NCBI RefSeq assembly: GCF_000015725.1
Contig: NC_008826.1
Coordinates: forward strand, 248,001 to 312,000
Length of the DNA: 64,000 nt
Source of the DNA: Methylibium petroleiphilum PM1
GTDB taxonomy: Bacteria; Pseudomonadota; Gammaproteobacteria; Burkholderiales; Burkholderiaceae_C
Direction of reading: 5' to 3'
Positions 39,161-47,100 of the stretch are shown here, in pieces. Both the position numbers and the translations under genes were made by a program. The notes below the pieces were generated by a model. That model searched no databases. It was not told the origin of the DNA and saw nothing but the letters and a program-made list of their open reading frames with translations. Position 1 is the first letter of the stretch. Each line of letters begins with the position of its first letter.

Positions 39161-39688
39161 ATGAGCACCCCCAAGCCCGTCCGGGCCTACATCCTGGCGA
39201 TGGCGTTCGCTGCCAAGTTGCACGAATGGCTGAGCCCGGAGGAGATGGCGGAAGTTGTCGCGCGCAACGCCGCCTCGACAGACCCGCTGGTTTGCGCCTC
39301 GCACGACTTCTGCGACGCGAACATGGCGATGGCCGAGGCCTTCGAGGCGACGCAGGGGCGGGAGATTCTCTTCCCGTCCGATGTGGAGTCCGGCGCCTGC
39401 ACCCAGGAGCAAAGCGATGCCGACCTGGCGCTCTTCAACAGCGCCTGGGATCTGGCCAAGGCCGCCGGCTTCGACGCCGAACAGATCGAGAGCAGGGCCG
39501 ATGAGTCGATCCTCGATGCCGCAACGCACGCCGCGCTCGACGAGGCCTGCCGGATGATCCAGGATCACCTGGGCGTCACGACGGGTGACTTCGCCGGCAT
39601 GTACTTCAGCGGCAACGCGTTCGACAGCGTCAAGGCCACGCTTCGCAGCTACCTGGAAGCCGAACGCGCGAGCGCCTCGGCCGACTGA
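39161..39688 (+). CDS. Unknown 175-residue helical protein
   Basis: Almost entirely helical and acidic (LHEWLSPEEMAEVVARNAAS; DLALFNSAWDLAKAAGFDAE). No membrane segment or metal motif. Start set by TGGAG. No family recognised. Confidence 0.7.
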   Translation: MSTPKPVRAYILAMAFAAKLHEWLSPEEMAEVVARNAASTDPLVCASHDFCDANMAMAEAFEATQGREILFPSDVESGACTQEQSDADLALFNSAWDLAKAAGFDAEQIESRADESILDAATHAALDEACRMIQDHLGVTTGDFAGMYFSGNAFDSVKATLRSYLEAERASASAD

Positions 39689-39700
39689 CCCAACCCCCCA

Positions 39701-39738
39701 AGCCCCGCGCATCTCTTGATGCCGGGGCTTTTTCTTCT
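39701..39738 (+). terminator. Intrinsic terminator
   Basis: AGCCCCG (39701-39707) pairs with CGGGGCT (39723-39729), then TTTTCTTCTT. Confidence 0.8.
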
Positions 39739-39778
39739 TGCCTGGTCGCCCTTGGGCCGCGTGTGTTCGGGTGTGGGC

Positions 39779-39829
39779 GATCCCCTCGTATCAGGGCAAT
39801 TCCGCCCTGGACCATGCAAGGAGAGATTC
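39779..39829 (+). promoter_or_regulatory. Leader module with AATTCC-loop hairpin
   Basis: GATCCCC 39779-39785; hairpin CAGGGC-AATTCC-GCCCTG (39792-39809); AAGGAG 39818-39823. Confidence 0.7.
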
Positions 39830-41251
39830 ATGACTTCACTGCATACCTACGCAGTACGCAAGATTGGCAGCCACCGTGGTTCGCCACGGCTCTGGCTGGA
39901 GGGCAGGGAGCCGACCAAGGGAGGTTTCCTGCCGGGCACGCGCTTCAACACGCGTGTCGACACCGGCCGGGCACTCCTGGTGCTGGAGGCGGTCGAAGAT
40001 GGTGTTCGCATCGTCTCTGGCAAGCAGCGCGGCGACCGGCAGATCCCGGTCATCGACATCAACAGCAAGGAACTGCTCGACATCTTCACGGGTATCGAGG
40101 CGGTCCGCGTGATCGTCCAGGAGGGTGTCATCAGCATCCTGCCGCTGGCCTCCGAACTGCGCGCGCGCGAGCGCGTCATTCGGCTGAAGGACGGACTGGC
40201 GAACGGAACCCTTTCCACCGGCTCGGTTTCGAGCGGCATCGGGGTGCTTGACCGTGCGGCGCACGAGGGCCTTGAACAGGCCGGCGTGGAGTGCCGCCTG
40301 GCCTTCGCGAACGAGATCCGGGAAGACTGCGTCGAGCACATGTGCGATCACAACCCGATCGTGGACCAGCACACCGTGACCCTGACGGCGCCGATGCAGG
40401 AGCTCGCGTTCGACGAGTGGGCGATGAGCCGCTTGCCGAAGGTGGACGTTCTGGTCGGCGGCATCCCTTGTTCCGGCGCAAGCAGGGCAGGGCGCGCGAA
40501 GCGGGGCGCCTCGCACGCGGAAGCGCACCCCGAAGTCGGTCACCTGATCGTGGCCTTCCTCGCCATCATCGCCAAGGTGAACCCGTCGGCCATCGTGCTG
40601 GAGAACGTCCCCGTCTGGGGAACCTCTGCTTCGATGTTCATCCTGCGCAACCAGCTGCGGGACCTGGGATACGACGTCCACGAGACGATCGTCAACTCGG
40701 CCGAATGGAACGTGCTCGAGCACCGGGAGCGCCTGTGTGTCGTGGCGGTGACCAAGGGGATCGAGTTCAGCTTCGACGGCCTAGAGCGGCCGGAGCCCGT
40801 GAGTCGCCGTCTCGGCGAGATCATGGACGAAGTGCCGGTGGACGCGCCGTGCTGGAGCGAGATGGCCTACCTGAAGGACAAGCGTGCCCGCGACGAGGCC
40901 AAAGGCAACAACTTCAAGATGACGGTGCTCACGCCCGACAGCGAGAAGGTGCCTTGCCTGAACAAGTCCTTGTGGAAGCGCCAGAGTTCTGGCAGTTTCT
41001 GGAAGCATCCGGACGACAGCAACCTTCTGAGGCTGCCCACAGTGCGTGAACACGCGCGCTGCAAGGGTGTCTGGGAGGATCTGGTCGAAGGTGTCGGCCT
41101 GACCTTCGGGCACGAGGCTCTCGGACAATCCGTCACGGTTCCGCCGTTCATCTCGATCTTCAAGCTGCTCGGCCAGGCGCTCAAACGCTTTGCCAGTGAG
41201 GCTGAGGCTTCGATCCAACCCTTCGCGCTCCGCGAGCTCAAGGCAGCCTGA
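39830..41251 (+). CDS. C5-cytosine DNA methyltransferase
   Basis: A 473-residue protein. After a 125-residue N-terminal extension of unknown fold comes a C5-cytosine methylase: motif I SVSSGIGVLDRAAHEG (132-147), motif IV GGIPCSGAS with catalytic Cys214, motif VI LENVPVWG (about 257-264), motif VIII-like EHRERLCVVAV and motif X GHEALGQSVTVPPF. Residues around motif IV (SGAS instead of PPCQ-type) are divergent. No restriction enzyme gene is adjacent, so it is probably an orphan enzyme that protects the element or tunes expression. Start set by AAGGAG. Confidence 0.85.
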   Translation: MTSLHTYAVRKIGSHRGSPRLWLEGREPTKGGFLPGTRFNTRVDTGRALLVLEAVEDGVRIVSGKQRGDRQIPVIDINSKELLDIFTGIEAVRVIVQEGVISILPLASELRARERVIRLKDGLANGTLSTGSVSSGIGVLDRAAHEGLEQAGVECRLAFANEIREDCVEHMCDHNPIVDQHTVTLTAPMQELAFDEWAMSRLPKVDVLVGGIPCSGASRAGRAKRGASHAEAHPEVGHLIVAFLAIIAKVNPSAIVLENVPVWGTSASMFILRNQLRDLGYDVHETIVNSAEWNVLEHRERLCVVAVTKGIEFSFDGLERPEPVSRRLGEIMDEVPVDAPCWSEMAYLKDKRARDEAKGNNFKMTVLTPDSEKVPCLNKSLWKRQSSGSFWKHPDDSNLLRLPTVREHARCKGVWEDLVEGVGLTFGHEALGQSVTVPPFISIFKLLGQALKRFASEAEASIQPFALRELKAA

Positions 41252-41269
41252 CCTCAGGCTCAAGCCATC

Positions 41270-41306
41270 GCGCCACCTGGTCTTCGGACTCGGTGGCGCT
41301 TTTCTT
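41270..41306 (+). terminator. Intrinsic terminator
   Basis: GCGCCACC (41270-41277) pairs with GGTGGCGC (41292-41299), then TTTTCTTT. Confidence 0.85.
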
Positions 41307-41430
41307 TCCGGTGATGAGTTGTGGAAATTCTCCACATCTATTGTCACAACTTCCCGGATCTCGGTTGCGGAGACCGCCGCCTTGACCCGCGCCTGCGGCG
41401 ACCGCCGCCGCCGTCACTCTGCCTGTGAGG

Positions 41431-41481
41431 CATCTCCAGATCGCCAAGCAATCCCGCTTGGATCAACTCAGGAGTTGCCCT
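41431..41481 (+). promoter_or_regulatory. Leader module with AATCCC-loop hairpin
   Basis: CATCTCC 41431-41437; hairpin CCAAGC-AATCCC-GCTTGG (41444-41461); AGGAG 41470-41474, seven bases before the TTG start. Confidence 0.7.
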
Positions 41482-41820
41482 TTGAGCGACAACGAAGCCT
41501 CCCCCCAGAGCCTCGACGGCCTGGAAGTCGAAGTGATGCAGATCCCGGTTCTTTCGACCGCCCACATCACCAAGGCCACCAACGACCTGCTGCACGCCGG
41601 CCCCTCGGCCTGGCACCCGCACTGGTTCCACCACTGCGCCGGCTACGAGTTCGGCTGGTTCCTCTCGGTCCCGACCGAGGAGTTCCAGCAGGCCACGGAC
41701 CCGGCGCCGCCGGCGGACATCCAGGACATCATGGCCTGGGCTCGCAAGCACGGTTTCGGCTGGATCCGCCTGGATTCGGATGGATCCGTCACCAACGAGC
41801 TGCCGACGTACGCCTGGTAG
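41482..41820 (+). CDS. Unknown 112-residue protein
   Basis: The TTG start is decided by AGGAG at seven bases. His/Trp-rich centre (WHPHWFHHCAGYEFGWFL) suggests metal binding or a compact aromatic core. No family recognised. The leader before it (41300-41430) is long and carries no other gene. Confidence 0.65.
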   Translation: MSDNEASPQSLDGLEVEVMQIPVLSTAHITKATNDLLHAGPSAWHPHWFHHCAGYEFGWFLSVPTEEFQQATDPAPPADIQDIMAWARKHGFGWIRLDSDGSVTNELPTYAW

Positions 41821-41837
41821 TCGTCTAACCCACCCCC

Positions 41838-41875
41838 GCGCCACCCGTCTTCGGACGTGTGGCGCTTCTCTTTTG
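41838..41875 (+). terminator. Intrinsic terminator
   Basis: GCGCCAC (41838-41844) pairs with GTGGCGC (41859-41865) around CGTC-TTCG-GACG, then TTCTCTTTT. Confidence 0.85.
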
Positions 41876-41920
41876 CGTTATCTATGCTTGTGCGATACAC
41901 TACACGTATGCGCAAGCGTT
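41873..41920 (+). promoter_or_regulatory. Promoter of the PIN-PhoH gene
   Basis: TTGCGT (41873-41878), 17 bases, TACACT (41896-41901). TACACGTATG just downstream is a partial motif, and GCAAGC-GTTAT-GCTTGC (41913-41929) is a perfect inverted repeat covering the start codon at 41921. Confidence 0.6.
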
Positions 41921-43579
41921 ATGCTTGCTTCCGATCCACTAACCACCCCACCACTGCCGATGCCTCTGCCCAAGCCCCCGCGCCGCAAAGCGGCTTCCCT
42001 GGACCTTGAACCGGAGCGCGGCGACCGCGAGCCGGGCGTTCCCGTTCTGGAGCTGCGCGGCTCCGAAGCTCGTGGCGGCGGCGGGACTTCTGCCAAGGCG
42101 GCGCCGGCGAAGCCCGCTCCGGCCAAGGCCACGGCCCGTGGCAAGGCGGCGCCCAAGCCGGCCGCCAAGCGCGGTGCGCCCGTGAGCGCCAAGACCAAGC
42201 TCTTCGTGCTCGATACCAACGTGCTGATGCACGATCCGGTCTCGATCTTCCGCTTCGACGAGCACGACGTCTACCTCCCGATGATCACGCTGGAGGAGCT
42301 CGACAACAACAAGAAGGGGACCACGGACGCTTCGCGCAATGCGCGCCAGGTCAGCCGTGAGCTCGACGCCCTGGCCAGCGACCACCTGACACAAGGTCAG
42401 GGCCTGCCGCTGTCCAAGACCGGCCGGCGCGAGGCGCGTGGCTCGATCTTCTTCCAGACCGGCGCCCTCGAGATCAAGCTCCCGATGGGGCTGCCGGACA
42501 CGAAGAACGACAACCAGATCCTCGGCGTGGTGCAGGCGCTGCGCGCCCAGCAGCCCGATCGCCAGGTCGTTCTCGTCTCGAAGGACATCAACGTGCGCAT
42601 CAAGGCGCGCGCTCTCGGCCTGGACGCCGAGGACTACTTCAACGACAAGACCCTCAACGACGGCGATGTCCTGTACACCGGCTACCTGGCGCTCCCGCCG
42701 AACTTCTGGGAGACGCACGGCAAGGGCATGGAGAGCTGGCAGACCCGCGAAGGCACCCGCTACCGCGTCCGCGGCCCGCTGGTCTCCGCCATGTCGGTGA
42801 ACCTGTTCGTCTACCTGGAGCAGGTAGGCGAGAAGCCGCTGTACGCCAAGGTCGTCGAACACCACGGCACGTCTGCCGTGCTGCAGACGCTGCGCGACTA
42901 CTCGAACCCGAAGAACAGCGTGTGGGGCGTCGTGGCCAAGAACCGCGAGCAGAGCTTCGCGATGAACATGCTCATGGACCCGGACTGCGACTTCGTGACG
43001 CTGGCCGGCAACGCGGGCACCGGCAAGACGCTGATGACGCTGGCGGCGGCGCTGGCCCAGGTGTTCGACGACAAGCGCTACAGCGAGGTGATCATCACGC
43101 GCGCCACGGTCTCGGTCGGCGAGGACATCGGCTTCCTGCCCGGCTCCGAGGAGGAGAAGATGTCGCCCTGGATGGGCGCGATCGACGACAACCTGGAGTT
43201 CCTCGCCGCCAACACCACGGCGCGCGGCGACTGGAATCGCGCCTCCACGGCCACGAACGACGTGATCCGCAGCAAGCTCAAGATCAAGTCGATGAACTTC
43301 ATGCGCGGCCGCACGTTCATGAACAAGTTCGTGATTCTGGACGAGGCGCAGAACCTCACGCCGAAGCAGATGAAGACGCTGATCACGCGCGCCGGCCCGG
43401 GCACGAAGATCGTCTGCATGGGCAACCTGGCGCAGATCGACACCCCGTACCTCACCGAAGGCAGTTCCGGCCTCACCTACGCCGTCGACCGGTTCAAGGG
43501 GTGGGAGCACGGCGGCCACGTCACCCTGGCTCGCGGCGAGCGCTCGCGCCTGGCTGACTTCGCATCGGAAGTCCTCTGA
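41921..43579 (+). CDS. PIN-PhoH family ATPase/RNase (PhoH2-like)
   Basis: About 552 residues. An Ala/Lys/Pro-rich linker (about 15-90) precedes a PIN nuclease domain (FVLDTNVLMHDP at about 95, later conserved Asp in VSKDINVRIKA), and a C-terminal PhoH ATPase follows with Walker A GNAGTGKT (about 363-370) and Walker B FVILDEAQN (about 470). In other bacteria PIN-PhoH2 proteins are ATP-dependent RNA-unwinding ribonucleases. No clear Shine-Dalgarno is present; ATG 41921 or 41960 are both possible, and third-position GC is better from 41960. Confidence 0.85.
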   Translation: MLASDPLTTPPLPMPLPKPPRRKAASLDLEPERGDREPGVPVLELRGSEARGGGGTSAKAAPAKPAPAKATARGKAAPKPAAKRGAPVSAKTKLFVLDTNVLMHDPVSIFRFDEHDVYLPMITLEELDNNKKGTTDASRNARQVSRELDALASDHLTQGQGLPLSKTGRREARGSIFFQTGALEIKLPMGLPDTKNDNQILGVVQALRAQQPDRQVVLVSKDINVRIKARALGLDAEDYFNDKTLNDGDVLYTGYLALPPNFWETHGKGMESWQTREGTRYRVRGPLVSAMSVNLFVYLEQVGEKPLYAKVVEHHGTSAVLQTLRDYSNPKNSVWGVVAKNREQSFAMNMLMDPDCDFVTLAGNAGTGKTLMTLAAALAQVFDDKRYSEVIITRATVSVGEDIGFLPGSEEEKMSPWMGAIDDNLEFLAANTTARGDWNRASTATNDVIRSKLKIKSMNFMRGRTFMNKFVILDEAQNLTPKQMKTLITRAGPGTKIVCMGNLAQIDTPYLTEGSSGLTYAVDRFKGWEHGGHVTLARGERSRLADFASEVL

Positions 43580-43614
43580 CGCAATCCACAAGACCAGACA
43601 AGGTACACACCATC

Positions 43615-43920
43615 ATGCGTCCCACTACCCAAATCCTCGCCGTGACGGCGAGCCTCCTTTTCGCTGCAGCGCTGACTGGATGTGGCAAGGAGGAGGCTGT
43701 ACGGCAGGACAAGGTGCCGGCAGTAGCCTCCAAGGCCTCGGCACCTGCCAGCTCTGCGCTCAACCCCGGCAAGGTGGTCGTGGCCCCCGTGTCGAAGATC
43801 GCGTCGGCGCCCGGCATCGACCCGATGAAAGCCTCGACGATCCCGCCCATGCCCGCCTCGGCTCGCGCGGCCGGGCCCGCCGGCGCCGCCTCGGCGCCGG
43901 TCAAGGTGGCGTCCAAGTAA
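43615..43920 (+). CDS. Putative lipoprotein
   Basis: A 101-residue exported protein with a lipobox AALTGC, predicting lipidation at Cys23. The mature part is Ala/Pro/Ser-rich with no fold predicted, likely an extended surface or periplasmic linker. It follows the PIN-PhoH gene by 35 bases and may be cotranscribed with it. Confidence 0.7.
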   Translation: MRPTTQILAVTASLLFAAALTGCGKEEAVRQDKVPAVASKASAPASSALNPGKVVVAPVSKIASAPGIDPMKASTIPPMPASARAAGPAGAASAPVKVASK

Positions 43921-43938
43921 TTCCTTGCCGCCCAGGAG

Positions 43939-43964
43939 AAGCCGCCCATGAGGCGGCTTTTTCG
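43939..43964 (+). terminator. Intrinsic terminator
   Basis: AAGCCGCC (43939-43946) pairs with GGCGGCTT (43952-43959), then TTTCG. Confidence 0.85.
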
Positions 43965-44032
43965 TTCGCGGCCTCAACGTGCCACTGAGCGGCGCCAACT
44001 TCGATTGCGCGCCCGCGGGTCGGCCTTTGGAA

Positions 44033-44081
44033 TAGACACGCACCGGCAAATGCGATACACTGACAGTATAAGTACGTGTTA
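44033..44081 (+). promoter_or_regulatory. Promoter/operator of the giant repeat protein
   Basis: TAGACA (44033-44038), 17 bases, TACACT (44056-44061); then GTATAAG and TACGTGTTA (44073-44081). The motif lies downstream of the -10, where it would overlap the transcription start. Confidence 0.65.
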
Positions 44082-44131
44082 AGCACGTGCAGAATACTCG
44101 CAAGCAAACCCCAACCTCACCCCCTCAAGCC

Positions 44132-47100
44132 ATGCAAAAACGCCGCTCCCGGTTCTTGCTCGCGCTCGTATCGCTGGCGCTCGCAGCCCAGCCCGTACTT
44201 GCCGCGCCACGCTACATGATCAAGGTGCCGGTCGTCGGCATCACATCGCAGCCTGCTGGCGACCTGAGCGTCGCGCCGTCTCCGGCGAATTTTGCTGGCC
44301 AAGTGGCTGTCGGCACTGCCGCCGCGCCGCTGAAGCTCACGGTCACCAACAACGGCTTCTCGTCGATCGGCAACTTGTCGGTCTCGATGCCGCAAGGTGC
44401 GCCCGATTTCAGCCAGAGCACCGACTGCCCGGCCGCTCTGCCGGGCCGCAGCACTTGCACGATCACGCTGGGCTTCACGCCGTCGACTGACGGCGCACGC
44501 ACTGGATCTGTGGCGGTGTCGAGCACGGCGGCCAACGGCCTGCAGCTCGTTTCTGTCTCCGGTTCCGGCTCGGTGCCTTCCGTCACCGTCGCGCCGGCCG
44601 CCTTCCCTGCAACCCAGGTCGGCGACTCTTCCGTCGCGGCCGTCACGGTCTCGAACACCGGCACCTCGGCCCTCGGCCTCTCGCGTGGCACGCCGACGTC
44701 GCCCTTCAGCGTCAGCGGCGGCACTTGCGGCAGCACGCTGGCCGCCGGCGCGAGCTGCCTCTACCAGGTGACCTTCGCGCCGACCAGCTCGGGCTCTGCC
44801 ACGAGCCCGTTCGCCGTCAACTTCAGCGTCGGCAGCTACTCGTTCTCGCGCACGGCCACGCTCAGCGCGACGGCGCAGGATGCGGCAGCGTCCCTTACCG
44901 CCCCCTTGTTCGGTGCGGTGGCGGCGGGCGCGACCAAGGACATCAGTGCGACGCTTCGCAATGACGGCGTTGGCGCGATCACCGTTGGTACCGCTTCTGT
45001 CAGCGGCTCCGGCTTCAACCTCACCAGCAACAGCTGCTCCGGCAGTCTCGCGGTCGGCGCCACGTGCTCGATCGGCGTTCGCCTGACCGGCTCTGGCACC
45101 AACGCGCACTCGGGCACCTTGTCCGTGGCTACCCAGGCAGGCACGAAGACGGCCGCGCTTTCTGGCCAGAGTGAACAGGCTGTCCTGAGCTTCAACCCGG
45201 CCAACTATGCTTTCGGTTCGGTCCAGGTCGCCTCTACGGGCACTCAGGCCTTCACGCTGCGCAACATCGGCAACATTGCCACCGGCGCACTGTCGTTCAA
45301 CGCTCCGGCCGGCTACAGCGTCTCGGCGCCCAGCTGCGCGACCGGCATTCCCGCGGGCGGCAACTGCGCTGTCTCCGTCACCTTTGCTCCCTCTGCTGCC
45401 CAGGCTTACAGCGGCAACGTCGGTGTGACCGGCTCCGCCTCAAGCGCCACGCTTGCGGTCAGCGGCTCTGGCCAGGACGCCAGCGCCACGCTCAGCGCGG
45501 TCGCTTTCGGCAACGTGCCGGCTGGCACCAGCGCGCAGGCCGATGCGACCCTGACCAACACCGGCGTTGGCCCGCTCACCCTGAGCGCGCCGAGCGCCAG
45601 CGGCGCTGGCTTCAGCGTTGCCACGGGCGGCAGCTGCGGTGCGACCCTTGCGGCCGGCGCCAGCTGCACCATCAAGGTCCAGCTCACGGCTTCCGGCACT
45701 TCGGCGCACGCGGGCTCGCTCAGTGTTGCGACGACCGAGGCCGGCACCAAGACGGCTTCTCTGTCTGGCCAGAGCCAGCAGGCCTCGCTCGCCGTTTCGC
45801 CCTCGACCGAGGCATTCGGAAACGTGATGGTGGGCCAGACGCCCACTTCGGCGGCGCACACCGTCACCAACAGCGGCAACATCCCCGCTACCGGCATCGC
45901 AATCACCGCGCCTCAGGGCTACCAGATCGTCGCTGGCTCGCCGGCATGCTCGTCTTCGCTCGCCGCGGGTGCGTCGTGCAAGTTCAGCATCCAGTTCGCG
46001 CCCGGCGCGGCTCAGGCGTACACGGGCAATGTCACGGTGGCCTCGGACAACGCGGGATCGCCCACCGTTGCGGTATCTGGCACGGGACTGCTGAAGTCCA
46101 CGGCGACGCTCACTTCGCCGGCGACCGTGTTGTTGGCCGACTGGTACCAGACGGGCACGATCACGGGCGGCTTCACCTATCGCAACGACGGCAACACGCC
46201 GATGACGCTGGCCAGCCCCGCATTGGCTAGCCCGTTGAGCGTGTCGGCGAACACTTGCACGAGTGTTGCAGCCGGCAGCAGTTGCACGATCACGGTGGCG
46301 CTTACCCGCAACGCCAACAACGGCGGCACGTCCTCGCAGTCCTTCATTGCCAGCGGGGCCGACGTCGCGCCCGCGCAGGCCACCGTCAACTGGTCGATCT
46401 ACTCGGCGATCCCTAACTGGGCGTCCACCAGCCTGTCGTTCGGCAGCATTCAGGTCGGCCAGAGCTCGACCAAGAGCGTCACGCTGACCAACAGCGGCAG
46501 CGTGGCCTACAACTGGGCTACCAACAACACGCTCGCCAACGCGCCGGCGGGCTTCAGCTTCGATTTTTCGGCGTGCGCGAACGTCACGCCTGGCGGCTCG
46601 TGCGCGGTCAATGTGACCTTCAGCCCGAGCGCGGCGCAGGCCTATGGCGGTTCCAACATCTACCTGACCGCCGCCTCGATCATCGGCAACACGCTGACGC
46701 TGTCGGGTTCCGGTGCGGCCCAGTCCGCCTCTATCACCGATGTCGCGTTCGGCAACCAGGCGGCGGGCGCAACCCCGACGCTGACCTCGACGCTGACCAA
46801 CACCGGCGTTGGTCCGCTGAGCGTGACCGTTCCGGCTGCGGGTAGCGTGACCGGCACCGCCTTCTCGTTCGTCAGCACGAACTGCGGCTCCAGCCTCGCT
46901 GTCGGCGGCTCGTGCACGACCACCGTGCGCTACACCGCCAGCGGCACCGCCGCTGCGTCCGGCTCGCTGACCATCGCCACTGGCGCTGGCAGCAAGGTCG
47001 CGGCGCTGTCCGGCCAGAGCCAGCAAGCTATCGTTTCGGTCAGCCCGACGAGCCGCGCCTTCGGCAACGTCCAGGTAGGACAGACTTCGACCTCGGCTGC

